Origin: Collinsella tanakaei
Lineage (GTDB): Bacteria; Actinomycetota; Coriobacteriia; Coriobacteriales; Coriobacteriaceae
Assembly: GCF_030373545.1 (NCBI RefSeq)
Contig: NZ_JAUDCO010000004.1
Coordinates: 1 to 64,000, forward strand
Length of the DNA stretch: 64,000 nt
Reading direction: 5' to 3'
Position numbers and translations under genes: made by a program. Of the stretch, positions 8,201 through 16,185 are shown piece by piece; position 1 is the first letter of the stretch, and every line of letters starts with the position of its first letter. Under the pieces are notes generated by a model. It ran no database searches and had not been told where the DNA came from. It worked only from the letters and a program-made list of their open reading frames with translations.

Positions 8201-9842
8201 CGAGCAGGAGGGCGTGCGCGCCCGCCAACTGTGGCTGGAGCCGGTACCTGACCTGATCACGGTGGACGAGATCGCCTCCAAGTACCGCCGCGTCGCCGGC
8301 GGCTCCGCCGATGCGGCCTCCTTCGCCCTGAACCCTGTCATCGGCGAGCTGGACGACCCCGAGCACCAGCGTCAGTTCGCGCTGACCCTGCCGCTCACCG
8401 AAGGCGGCAGCGCCCTTGTCTACGGCGCGGCCGATGCGGGCGTCGAGCTCGTCTTGAACGCGGTGCTCTACAGCCTGCTGCGCACCTTCGGCCCGCGCTC
8501 CCTCAACGTGTACGCGCTTGACTTCGGCAGCGAGGCCCTGCGTGCCTTTGCCGCCGCGCCGCAGGTCGGCGATATCGTATGCGTCGCCGAGGAGGAGAAG
8601 GTCGGGCGCTTCTTCGACTTCATCGAGTCCATCCAGGCGAGCCGCCGCAGCGCACTGTCCGAGTACGGCGGATCGTTTGCGCGCTACCTGCAGGCCGGGG
8701 GCCAGATGCCCGCCATCCTGGTGGTCGTCAACGACATCGCCGCGTTCCTCGAGGCCTATCCCAAGCTCGAGGACCGCATGGTGCGCTTCGTGCGCGAGGC
8801 GGGCCGCTACGGCATCCACCTCGTCATGACGGCCGACGGTACCTCCTCGGTGCGCGTGCGCATGCGCCAGTCGTTCCGCCAGGTGCTGGCGGTCAACCTT
8901 GCCGACCAGACCGACTACACGATGATCTTCGGCTCCATGCACGGCATCGCCGCCCCGCGCGGCTTCGGTCGCGGCTTGGTCAAGGTCGACGACGCGATCC
9001 TGGAGTTCCAGACGGCGCATCTCACGGACGACGGCGATGACTACGGGTGCGCCTCGACCCTCGCCGCCAACCTGGCCGCGCGTGCGGCCGCGGAGCACAT
9101 CCCGTCCGCGCCCGCTATCCCGACCGTGCCCGCCCAGGTCACGCCGCAGCTTCTGTGCGCACGTCCCGCGCCTGCAGGCGCAGTGCCCTTCGGCATCTTC
9201 GAGGACACGCTCGGGCTTGCGAGCTTTGACTTCGAGGAAGCCGTCATGGCGCGCGCCCTGTTCATTCGCCGGCGCTGCGGCATCGATTTCATGCGCTCGT
9301 TCGTTCAGGCTTCCACGGCCCTTGCCGGCTGGGAGGTCGCGGTGCTCGACATCGCGCAGCTGCTCGGATCCGAAAAGCCCGCGGGCTGCGTCTACGCCAC
9401 GCGCAAGGCCGAGCTCGCCGGCGGCTACCTGCAAAACGCGCTCGCCCAGGCCGGCAAGGACGCGCCGCGCAACCTCCTGATCGTCATCTCCGGCATCGGC
9501 ACGATGCTCACGGCGGCGCCTTTCGATGTCGCCAACGAGCTCAAGCGCCTGCTGCAGGGCCTGCCGCTTACCGGAGCGGTCCGCCTGCTGCTCATCGACG
9601 CCGTGGCCGACGTGAGCTACGGCTACGAGGACTGGTTCAAGGCCCACCTCACCAACAAGGACGGCCTGTGGATCGGTCCGGGCATGGACGCGCAGACCAC
9701 GCTTTCCACCAATTACATGTCCGGCATGCAGCCGGACACCGCCATGCGCAGCGGCCGCGGCTACTTCGTCGAGGGCGGCGCGCCGCGTCTCGTACGCTTG
9801 GTTTCCCTGAGGGATGACACGACCGAGGAGGGTTCCAAATGA
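5292..9842 (+). CDS. EssC-type FtsK/SpoIIIE motor ATPase of type VII secretion
   Basis: At 1516 residues this matches EssC/YukBA in length and order. Two FHA-like domains lie at the N-terminus; the second, about residues 105-165, has GRGEDN, SEHHAR and ANGVFVNG. Paired transmembrane segments lie near 255-297, followed by three FtsK-like ATPase domains. The first has an intact Walker A (GTTGSGKS, 694-701) and Walker B (D814-E815). The second has GAADAGVE (1045-1052) for Walker A and ND for the Walker B acidic pair, so it looks inactive; the third is also degenerate. GGAGGG precedes the ATG. EssC energises export of WXG100 and LXG substrates and its C-terminus selects them. Confidence 0.95.
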   Translation: MIVTVLSRDRLNTVALPANVTGGHWIEDAAGSRLAFVEGVDGRWRIEPHTAVHVRGTGGGAPSRIELDPTKRAVLNLEDGAYHVWCLMFYPDNAGSRMSQTYGFHGDIQFVVGRGEDNAVVYTTHFVSEHHARFTYSGGAWTVEDLDSANGVFVNGWRIPARRTHELAFGDVVSLLNLHITVGSGLFSCNNPGGLVAVSPDFVQYRAAAPVPRDDIPKCERECFYPALRFVRAIEPKDFVIDAPPQREPEEETSLASRIGPSAIMALVSLLSLAIMPSILTAGMAAAMLSGSVIWPIANSRSQKKRRAQKESQRRAAYSQYLSRVLTEVSEEERLQREILSENRISVQECLNRAYTGDAKLMERTPLHADYLDVRIGTGTEPLQANIRFPEQHFTMEDDEIRRAVDEQAATPRVLTDVPLAFPLIEKNVAGVIGAAPRVRSFVRGMIVQIAALHSYEDVKLIVLADEAERDEWAFALHLPHCFSDDRTMRYVAFGLEETAELSMFMERVLEVRRAQETKAEARDAHPYYVVVCASEEIADKSDIVRALGAERDNLGVSLIACAGEMRDLPRACRSVIGLEQSGSYLLDRDDPSGARKQFSSDIELGRELAQGFAFSMGKIRLDIKTETSNIPQRLGFLEMEHAGSIEHLSIAQRWRESNASASLAAPVGVDATGEPFLLNLHEKFHGPHGLIAGTTGSGKSEFIITYILSMAVTYSPNDVAFVLIDYKGGGLAKAFDNEHVRLPHLAGVITNLDGAAITRSLVSIQSELKRRQALFNRARDIVGGDNVDIYTYLDLFRQERVTEPCPHLFIVADEFAELKQQEPEFMDELISAARIGRSLGVHLILATQKPSGVVNDQIWSNARFKVCLKVADEADSREMIRRPDAAALTQAGRFYLLVGYNEHFALGQAAYAGTRYAPKSRFTTSVDEAVTLVSDTGRTLVSIKPDRSLATGEDMPESVAVLKLVQQVAEQEGVRARQLWLEPVPDLITVDEIASKYRRVAGGSADAASFALNPVIGELDDPEHQRQFALTLPLTEGGSALVYGAADAGVELVLNAVLYSLLRTFGPRSLNVYALDFGSEALRAFAAAPQVGDIVCVAEEEKVGRFFDFIESIQASRRSALSEYGGSFARYLQAGGQMPAILVVVNDIAAFLEAYPKLEDRMVRFVREAGRYGIHLVMTADGTSSVRVRMRQSFRQVLAVNLADQTDYTMIFGSMHGIAAPRGFGRGLVKVDDAILEFQTAHLTDDGDDYGCASTLAANLAARAAAEHIPSAPAIPTVPAQVTPQLLCARPAPAGAVPFGIFEDTLGLASFDFEEAVMARALFIRRRCGIDFMRSFVQASTALAGWEVAVLDIAQLLGSEKPAGCVYATRKAELAGGYLQNALAQAGKDAPRNLLIVISGIGTMLTAAPFDVANELKRLLQGLPLTGAVRLLLIDAVADVSYGYEDWFKAHLTNKDGLWIGPGMDAQTTLSTNYMSGMQPDTAMRSGRGYFVEGGAPRLVRLVSLRDDTTEEGSK

Positions 9843-10159
9843 TTGAATGTCCTGAGTTTTTGCCGTTGGGTTCGGTTGTTCGCCTGCGCGGAAGCCAGAA
9901 GACCATGATGGTCATCGGCCGTGCGCTCGTGATGACCAAAGACGACGGTTCCAAGGAGTACTACGACTACTCCTTCTGTCTGTATCCCGAGGGCCTGATT
10001 GGCGACGCGGTGGTGTATTCCAACCACGACTGCATCGACGAGGTGCTGTTCGAGGGCTACCGCAATGATGACGACGCGAAGGCGCTCGCAGAAATCGCCG
10101 AGATTCTGCCGAAGGTGACCGTGCCGCGCGCCAACCCGCAGCCCAACGAAGAGTGGTAG
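9839..10159 (+). CDS. DUF4176 family protein
   Basis: This 106-residue soluble protein starts on the last bases of essC (ATGA overlap), so it is translationally coupled. It opens with 'FLPLGSVVRL' and contains 'KKD.GSKEYYDYSFCLYPEG', typical of DUF4176, a family repeatedly found beside essC and LXG genes in T7SSb loci. Its role is unproven; accessory or chaperone-like is inference. It ends in tryptophan (NEEW), as do both LXG proteins downstream. Confidence 0.8.
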   Translation: MIECPEFLPLGSVVRLRGSQKTMMVIGRALVMTKDDGSKEYYDYSFCLYPEGLIGDAVVYSNHDCIDEVLFEGYRNDDDAKALAEIAEILPKVTVPRANPQPNEEW

Positions 10160-10168
10160 GCGATTCCT

Positions 10169-10582
10169 ATGCCGACTGAAGCCGAGCTGAGAAGCCAGAT
10201 CAGCCAACTGCAGCAATCGTACGAGAACGCCAAGGCGAACAACACCAGGCTTTTCGACCGCATCAAGCAGCTCGAGGAGGCCAAGGGGTATGTCGATGCC
10301 GCGAAGGGCTATGCGAAGGACTTCAAGGGGGCCGTCAAGAAGATCGATATCGACGACCGCTGGGTCGGCAAGCGCCGCAATGGCGCCGACAGCGGCATCG
10401 AGTGCATCACCGACAAGGCCGACACCTTCGTCGACGGCTTGGGGGGCCTCGGCTGGGCGCTTTTCTGCGAGATCGCCGATCTGTACACGCAGGTCGACTA
10501 CTTCACGCTGGTGATCTCCAAGGCCGAGGAGGGCATCTCGAACCTCACGAAGAGCATCCAAGAGCTCACCGACGGCGACTGA
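10169..10582 (+). CDS. Small coiled-coil LXG partner (DUF5082/YwqH-like), module 1
   Basis: A 137-residue, largely helical protein: a charged coiled coil over about residues 3-60, a central 'DDRWVGKRRNG' segment and a C-terminal helix. Its position before a second small helical protein and an LXG gene matches the ywqH-ywqI-ywqJ order of Bacillus and the Lap partner proteins of streptococcal LXG effectors. It probably binds the LXG domain and helps present it to EssC. The same RWxGKRR-like segment recurs in the module 2 counterpart at 12641. No strong Shine-Dalgarno is visible; coupling to the upstream gene (9-bp gap) is likely. Confidence 0.72.
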   Translation: MPTEAELRSQISQLQQSYENAKANNTRLFDRIKQLEEAKGYVDAAKGYAKDFKGAVKKIDIDDRWVGKRRNGADSGIECITDKADTFVDGLGGLGWALFCEIADLYTQVDYFTLVISKAEEGISNLTKSIQELTDGD

Positions 10583-10606
10583 CACGGTGCGATGGGGAGA
10601 TAGACC

Positions 10607-10996
10607 ATGGAAATCTCAATCGATTACGAGGCGTTTACCGAGCAGCACGACATGCTCGAGCACGACAGCGATTACTTCAAGGGCCTCGATGGCACGCTGA
10701 GCGATACCTCGTCCACCTCGCAGGCGCTCGAGCAGTTCAAGGCGCGCGTGAACTACGTCAAGCAGCTGAAGAACCAGTACGCCGAGTTGCTGCAAAACGA
10801 CAACGAGCAGCTGCAGAAGACCGCGCAGGAGCTTCGCCAGACCGATATCGAGAATTCCCTCATCTACGCGGTCGACACCTTCTCCGACTATGTGGAGGAG
10901 CATGGGCTCAGCGGCGTGCGCGATGGCATCCGCCATGCCGTGCAGGAGCACATCGAAGATTTCTTGACGGGCGGCGATGGGGAAGTCAAAGCGTAA
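10607..10996 (+). CDS. Small helical LXG partner (DUF5344/YwqI-like), module 1
   Basis: This 129-residue all-helical protein starts 'MEISIDYEAFTEQH' and carries an 'F..RVNYVKQLKNQYAELLQND' helix that aligns with the module 2 partner at 13076. It is the presumed second targeting partner of the LXG protein that follows. A GGGGAG Shine-Dalgarno precedes the ATG. The protein has no signal peptide and no transmembrane segment. Confidence 0.72.
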   Translation: MEISIDYEAFTEQHDMLEHDSDYFKGLDGTLSDTSSTSQALEQFKARVNYVKQLKNQYAELLQNDNEQLQKTAQELRQTDIENSLIYAVDTFSDYVEEHGLSGVRDGIRHAVQEHIEDFLTGGDGEVKA

Positions 10997-11053
10997 GCCG
11001 CGACGAGAGAGCTGCCGTTTGCGCCATGCGCGGCGGACGCGAAAGGGGAGACC

Positions 11054-12598
11054 ATGGCGGGATCTTTTGACGTCCTGTATACCGACGTCCAGAACATGCA
11101 AAACGACTACGCGACGATCAGGGGCGAGATCGACGACATGATCCAGGACCTGAGCCTGGACGTCCAGGGCGTCACGGGACTCGCGTCGTTTAGCGGCTCG
11201 GCGGCGACTAAGGCCAAGACGTACTACCAGGAGGTGCACCAGACCTACCTGCTGCCTGCGCTGAGCGCGCTGATGGGTCAGCTCGCCACAGACTACGCCC
11301 TGTATTACGAGCGGTTCATGAAGGATCCCATCAACGAGTCGGTCGACAATGCCCGCTGGCCGCACGACGCCATGACGAGCTACGTATCGGATCTGGAGAG
11401 CGCTCAAAGCGCGCATCTGGAAAGCGCCGAAACGCAGCTCGCGAAGGCGACGAGCATCCTGTCCGGCCTGGGGAGCTATTCGATTCCCTCGTCCTCGAGC
11501 GTGCGCGAGCTGGTGTCCTCCGAGGTGGAGCTTACCAACAAGACCGATGAGGGCGTTGCCGAAAACGAACAGTACGGCGTGAGCCTGTTCACCGATGCGG
11601 GCGGCGAGTTCGAGACCCTGGCCGTCGCGCTCTCCAATGCCATGGGCGCCTGCACCAACGGCGTGGTGGGCATGGCGGGCTACCAGAGCGGCGCCTTCTC
11701 GTCGGTGCTCGACTCCTCGGGCCTGCGTGAGGCGTACAACGCCTCGGTGGTCAACCAGACCGAGAACGCCGAGGTCACCGTCCAGTCCCAACAGGATAGC
11801 ATCACCCAGGCGCAGACGCGCATCGAGCGCGAGGCCAAGGAGGCGGCGGAGGAGAAAGCCTGGTGGAACGTGCTGGGCACGATTGGCTCGGTGCTGACGA
11901 TCGCCGGTGCTGCTGTGGCGACTGTTGCCACGGGCGGCGCCTCCACGCCGTTGCTCGTGCTCGCCGTTGCCGGCCTTACGGCGACGACGGTCAACGAGCT
12001 GTCGAGTATCGGCGGGCGCATGCGGGAGAACGCCGCTATTCGGAATGGCAACTACTACACTGGGGATAACGAGGTGCTCGCATGGGGTACCGGCGAGGAA
12101 GGCCAGAAGCGGGTCGATAAGATTCAGGACGCCCAGGGCTATCTCTCGGATGTCGGTGACAGCCTCTCGGACCTTGACGAAGCCGCTGACTTCATAGATA
12201 AGCAGAGCAATACGATCGGGGAAAGGACGGCGGAGTACTTTGGCGACCGCGCCGACCAGAGCCTTGATAAGGGCATGGCCAATGTGGTGAACACCGCTTC
12301 AGACATGCTGATTGACCAGATGAAGGACGCCTATGCGGATTCTCCGGAAGATGAGCTGTTCGTTGACGGGGCGAAGTTCGTAAAAAACCAGACGCTCGAC
12401 TATGTATCCGACCAGGTAATCTCGGGAAACCCGGTGAGTCCGGGAAGTGTTATCGGCGCCGCCGGCGAGGTTACTTCCATGGTCGCCGACTACAAGTGCG
12501 ACAAGTGCGACGAGGTGCTCGACGATTGCCTGGAGCGCACCAATCAACTTGAGAGCCTGAGAGAGAACGCCGGCAACTACACGGGACCGATGTGGTAG
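11054..12598 (+). CDS. LXG-domain type VII substrate, module 1
   Basis: A 514-residue protein. Residues 1-230 form an LXG domain, with the WXG100-like hairpin and 'GLASFSGSAATKAKTYY' near 40-60. A Gly/Ala-rich hydrophobic stretch at about 271-311 could insert into a membrane, and a helical C-terminal region ends in GPMW. No known toxin fold, nuclease or NADase motif is recognisable, and no immunity-like gene follows. Glycine-zipper LXG toxins such as TelE act by membrane insertion, so a pore-forming role is possible but is inference. The GAAAGGGGAG upstream is a good ribosome site. Confidence 0.82.
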   Translation: MAGSFDVLYTDVQNMQNDYATIRGEIDDMIQDLSLDVQGVTGLASFSGSAATKAKTYYQEVHQTYLLPALSALMGQLATDYALYYERFMKDPINESVDNARWPHDAMTSYVSDLESAQSAHLESAETQLAKATSILSGLGSYSIPSSSSVRELVSSEVELTNKTDEGVAENEQYGVSLFTDAGGEFETLAVALSNAMGACTNGVVGMAGYQSGAFSSVLDSSGLREAYNASVVNQTENAEVTVQSQQDSITQAQTRIEREAKEAAEEKAWWNVLGTIGSVLTIAGAAVATVATGGASTPLLVLAVAGLTATTVNELSSIGGRMRENAAIRNGNYYTGDNEVLAWGTGEEGQKRVDKIQDAQGYLSDVGDSLSDLDEAADFIDKQSNTIGERTAEYFGDRADQSLDKGMANVVNTASDMLIDQMKDAYADSPEDELFVDGAKFVKNQTLDYVSDQVISGNPVSPGSVIGAAGEVTSMVADYKCDKCDEVLDDCLERTNQLESLRENAGNYTGPMW

Positions 12599-12640
12599 TG
12601 CTTTCGCTGGCGGAAGACGGATGTGACGAGAGGTGTGCGC

Positions 12641-13072
12641 ATGGCGAGTGAATCCGAGCTGCGATGCACGATAAAGGCCGATGAGGCGGCGTACGACCAG
12701 AAGAAAAGTACCTGGACTGCTCTCCAGCGGCAGGTAGATCAGCTCGTCGAGGTCCGTGAGCACGTTCGGAAGGCGAAGCGTGACGCGCAGGCCGGCCTGC
12801 AGGCTCTGCGCAACCTGGAACCAAGCTCGTCGTGGCGCGGAAAGCGCCGGCGCGGGTTTGACAACGCGATGGACGGCGACATCGTTCGCCGCACCGCGAG
12901 GTACGTCGAGAACATCGATCTTCTGGAAGCGCAGATCACCCAGAAGATGGAGGAGCTGAACAATCAGGCGCGTGGCTGCCAATCCGACATGGCGACCTTG
13001 GACGCACGGATCGGCAGGAACCGTTTCAGCCTCAAGGCGCTGCTCGATGGCTCGATAATGGTGGGGAAGTAG
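12641..13072 (+). CDS. Small coiled-coil LXG partner (DUF5082/YwqH-like), module 2
   Basis: This 143-residue counterpart of the gene at 10169 has a charged coiled coil over residues 1-60, then 'SSWRGKRRRGFDNAMDGD', then a second helix. The start at 12641 is preferred because GAGAGG lies seven bases upstream; a GTG at 12623 would add six residues. It is followed three bases after its stop by the second partner. Predicted role: binding and targeting of the LXG protein at 13466. Confidence 0.72.
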   Translation: MASESELRCTIKADEAAYDQKKSTWTALQRQVDQLVEVREHVRKAKRDAQAGLQALRNLEPSSSWRGKRRRGFDNAMDGDIVRRTARYVENIDLLEAQITQKMEELNNQARGCQSDMATLDARIGRNRFSLKALLDGSIMVGK

Positions 13073-13075
13073 CCT

Positions 13076-13429
13076 ATGGAGATCAAGGTCAATTTCGAGG
13101 AGTTCACCGACACCCATCTGGGTATCGAGAAGGCTGCCGAAAAGCTGGAAGCCGTCACGCCGCGCATCGAGAAGCCCTCGTCGGAGTCCGAGGCGATGGA
13201 CGTATTCGTCAAGCGCGTCAAAAAGCTGAAGAAGCTCAAGAAGCAGTACGAGGAGCTGCTGGAAAACGACAGCTTCCGCCTGATGGCGACGTCGACCTCG
13301 TTCGGTGACATGGACAGCAAGCTCGCCGAGGAGTACGCCGGCACCATCTACGATAATCGCAAGATATGTCCCGCAAAGGGCTCGGCCTATAGCGATGTGC
13401 TGGAAAAACAGCAGCAGCGCAAGGCGTGA
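13076..13429 (+). CDS. Small helical LXG partner (DUF5344/YwqI-like), module 2
   Basis: This 117-residue protein is parallel to the module 1 partner at 10607: both start MEI-x5-E-x-FT and share an 'F.KRV..LK.LKKQYEELLEND' helix. It is lysine-rich and cytosolic in appearance. The ATG follows GGGGAAG by a few bases. Predicted role: second LXG partner. Confidence 0.72.
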   Translation: MEIKVNFEEFTDTHLGIEKAAEKLEAVTPRIEKPSSESEAMDVFVKRVKKLKKLKKQYEELLENDSFRLMATSTSFGDMDSKLAEEYAGTIYDNRKICPAKGSAYSDVLEKQQQRKA

Positions 13430-13465
13430 TCCTGTCGGGAGACGAGCCGCGAGACGGAGGCGAGC

Positions 13466-14899
13466 ATGGCGGCATACAACGTAAAATACGCGGAGGTTAT
13501 TTCGCTGGAGAACGACTACACGCTGTTCTGCGAGCAGCTTGCCGAGGCTGCCGACCGGCTTGATAGCAAGATGAACAAACTCGTCGGCCTCGAGTCGTTC
13601 CAGGGCGCCACCGCCGCTTCGATCAAGAGCTATTTTGACGCCCACCGCAAGCTGCTGTCGTACCTGCAGCTTGCGGCAGACCAGCTGCGTGCGGAGTACG
13701 CCACCCAGTATTACAGCAAGTTTTCCCAGGCCCCGATCGCGGAGCATCACGACAACGCCCAGTGGCCTTCGAACGTCCTGAAAAACGCCAACGCGAAGCT
13801 CAAGACCGTCAAGGACGAGAACCTGAGCGACGCCCAGCGGGAGCTGACGAAGGCCCAAAACCTTCTGCCCGCGGGCATCACGTTCTCCTTTCCGTCGGCG
13901 GCCGCCATCCAAGACGAGATAGCGACGCAGGTGGAAAAAACCAAGCGGGTCCGGGAGGGCATCGCCGATATCGAGGCGGGCGCGGCGCGCGCCTTCGCGA
14001 GCGAGTCCTCGGGTTTCAACGAGATGGAGTCTGCCCTGTCGTCGTTGCTGGCGAGCTTCTCCGAGATCTCTCCCTCGATGGCCTCGTTCAATTCCGCGAC
14101 GTTCTCCTCGCTGGTGGACAGCGCGGGCGTCGAGGGCATCGCGGAGAAGTGCCGCAGCTACCAGGATGATGCGGCAGCTATCGTCGTGGCGTCTCAGCTC
14201 GATGCGCTGGAAAAGGAGAAGGAGCGCCTGCAGCGCTCATGGATCGAGCAATCCGAGCGCAAAGCGGGCAATGGCGTCGTGGGCGTTATGGTATCCATGG
14301 GGCTTTTCGCGCTGTCCGTCTACGGGTTTATTCAGACTGCTGGCGCCTCTGCGCCCGTCTCGGCCAAGCTGTTCGGTTTGGGGGCAGGTCTCATTGGTAC
14401 CGGCACGAGCATGATGGATACGAAGCGCCGTGCCGACCAGCTCAACGAGATGGTTTCGAGTGACATGGGGGCCGATCGCAAGGAAGGCAGCGAAATCTTC
14501 GGAGACGTCAAAGATTATCTCGAGTCGGCCGAAGGCAGGGCAAAGATCGACACGAGCTCAAAAAAGAAGTTTGACGACACGCTCCAGAGCGCGTTTTTGG
14601 ACGAAGTCAAAAGAACCCAGGACAAGCAGATGGAAGTGTTCTTCGACGCGGTGGATGACGAGACCGCCATGAAGAGCGAGGTCGCTTACAAAAGCGGCTC
14701 CGCCATCTACGAGTTCGCAACGGGAAGCCCGCGCGGCGCCCTTGGCGAGGCGGGCAAGGCCGTCAACGTCAAGGTCGATTACGAGATGGACGAGGCCGAC
14801 AAGGAGCTCGCCAGAATCGTCAAACGGATGCGCAAGCTCAACGAGCTCGACGAGTATATTGGAAAAGACGCTTCCCTCGCTGCGGACGAAAGCTGGTAG
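13466..14899 (+). CDS. LXG-domain type VII substrate, module 2
   Basis: A 477-residue protein. An LXG domain covers about residues 1-230, with 'LVGLESFQGATAASIKSYF' near 40-58. Two hydrophobic segments follow at about 270-290 and 300-318, then a charged helical C-terminus ending DESW. Layout and length match the module 1 LXG protein, but the C-terminal halves are not obviously similar. No catalytic motif and no adjacent immunity gene are seen. A GACGGAGG Shine-Dalgarno precedes the ATG. As in module 1, membrane activity is a possible but unproven role. Confidence 0.82.
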   Translation: MAAYNVKYAEVISLENDYTLFCEQLAEAADRLDSKMNKLVGLESFQGATAASIKSYFDAHRKLLSYLQLAADQLRAEYATQYYSKFSQAPIAEHHDNAQWPSNVLKNANAKLKTVKDENLSDAQRELTKAQNLLPAGITFSFPSAAAIQDEIATQVEKTKRVREGIADIEAGAARAFASESSGFNEMESALSSLLASFSEISPSMASFNSATFSSLVDSAGVEGIAEKCRSYQDDAAAIVVASQLDALEKEKERLQRSWIEQSERKAGNGVVGVMVSMGLFALSVYGFIQTAGASAPVSAKLFGLGAGLIGTGTSMMDTKRRADQLNEMVSSDMGADRKEGSEIFGDVKDYLESAEGRAKIDTSSKKKFDDTLQSAFLDEVKRTQDKQMEVFFDAVDDETAMKSEVAYKSGSAIYEFATGSPRGALGEAGKAVNVKVDYEMDEADKELARIVKRMRKLNELDEYIGKDASLAADESW

Positions 14900-14901
14900 G
14901 T

Positions 14902-15153
14902 ATGGCAAAGGTGATGTTCGATGTGCTGCTGCCCTCGACGGGCAAGCACTATGATTTCTGGGTTCCCGAGAGCATGCAGATGCAGACGGTCACGCAGCTC
15001 GTGGCCGAGGCGATGCAGGTGGCGGAGCCCGACTACTACGAGGCCACGCCCGACGCGGCCCTCATGTACGTGCCCACCGGCGAGATCCAGGACCCCAGCT
15101 CCACGGTCGCCGAGATCGGCTTCACCGATGGCGACTCCTTCGTGCTCGTGTAG
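14902..15153 (+). CDS. EsaB/YukD-like ubiquitin-fold protein
   Basis: This 83-residue protein starts two bases after the preceding stop. It opens 'AKVMFDVLLPSTGKHYDFWVPE' and ends '..TDGDSFVLV', a beta-grasp pattern matching the YukD/EsaB family. These small cytosolic proteins are encoded in most T7SSb loci and influence secretion or its expression. Its presence supports a T7SSb rather than mycobacterial assignment. Confidence 0.82.
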   Translation: MAKVMFDVLLPSTGKHYDFWVPESMQMQTVTQLVAEAMQVAEPDYYEATPDAALMYVPTGEIQDPSSTVAEIGFTDGDSFVLV

Positions 15154-15171
15154 CCTGCGGGGGTACGTCCG

Positions 15172-16173
15172 GTGAAGTTCAAGGTCAAAAACAACAAGAA
15201 GACGGGCATCAAGCGGTTCTTTGTCGAGAGCGACAAAGACGACCAGCTGGGCTATGCCGAAGCCGAGGCGCTCAAGCGCGGACGGCTCGTGTCGCTGCTG
15301 CCGCTGACCTACACGCACCGGGGTCGCATCTACAGCTTCTCCTATGCCGCCCAAGGGCTGTTCCCGCTCAGCCAGGCGGTGACCAAACCCTTCGCACCGC
15401 GCCAGCTCGAGCGCATGCTTATCTCGTTTTTGGACCTGATGCTCGAGTGCGAGAACAACGGCCTCATGCGCCAGCGCGTGAGCGCCAGCCCGGACTACAT
15501 CCTGTTCAATCCCGGCGACGCGCGCCTGTATTTCGTGTACGTGCCGCTGCAGTCGTTTGCCCCCACGGATAACGACCTGCGCAACGCCGTCATCTACCTG
15601 TGCGAATACGCCCAGGTACCGCCGCAGGAGTACGCCTTGCGCGAAAGCGTGCTCGACCACATGCGCCGTACGACGGTGTTCACGAGCGTCGATTTCAGTG
15701 CCTACCTCACCGCGCTCGGACTCGTGCAGCAGCAACAGCCGCAGCCCATCGACCTCGAGCCCCTGTGGGTCGACACCGAGACGCTGGGTGCGCGCGCGAT
15801 GCATGGGCGCGACTTCGTGACCGAGCAGATGTTCAGTGCGCAGGCGGCGTATGCGGACGCCCCGTCCGCCCCGACTCCCGCTGCGCGCGGTTGGCTTCTC
15901 ACGCGCGTGTCCAACGGCTGCTGCTGGCAGTTGGCCGACGGCGCATACGATATCGGCCGCATGGATGATTGCTCCATCTGCCTGTCCGACGTCAACGGCC
16001 TGTCGCGCCGCCACGCGGAGCTCTACGTCGCCGGCGACCATTGCGAGATCCGCGATCTGGGCTCCACCAACGGTGTGTCGGTCAACGGCAGGCGCTTGGG
16101 CCCCGGGGTGCCCACCGTTCTGGCGCGTGGCGACTACCTGCAGCTCGGGTCGGAGCTGTTCGAAATTCGATAG
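15172..16173 (+). CDS. DUF6382-like and FHA domain protein
   Basis: A 333-residue protein starting at GTG 15172, nine bases after a GGGGG ribosome site. Residues 1-190 resemble the DUF6382 region found in front of FHA domains ('LFPLSQAVTKPF', 'ILFNPGDARLYFVYVPL'). Residues about 250-333 are a C-terminal FHA domain with GRMDDC, SRRHAEL and GSTNGVSVNG, the residues that read phosphothreonine. No transmembrane segment. The plan matches the larger protein at 22174. It may take the place of EssB in this system, but that is inference. Confidence 0.82.
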   Translation: MKFKVKNNKKTGIKRFFVESDKDDQLGYAEAEALKRGRLVSLLPLTYTHRGRIYSFSYAAQGLFPLSQAVTKPFAPRQLERMLISFLDLMLECENNGLMRQRVSASPDYILFNPGDARLYFVYVPLQSFAPTDNDLRNAVIYLCEYAQVPPQEYALRESVLDHMRRTTVFTSVDFSAYLTALGLVQQQQPQPIDLEPLWVDTETLGARAMHGRDFVTEQMFSAQAAYADAPSAPTPAARGWLLTRVSNGCCWQLADGAYDIGRMDDCSICLSDVNGLSRRHAELYVAGDHCEIRDLGSTNGVSVNGRRLGPGVPTVLARGDYLQLGSELFEIR

Positions 16174-16185
16174 GGGGCGATTCGC

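Noticed and set aside
6342-9647. An 1101-codon minus-strand frame opposite essC
   Set aside because: Same effect: a G/C codon-bias shadow with Arg/His/Gly/Val composition and no family features.
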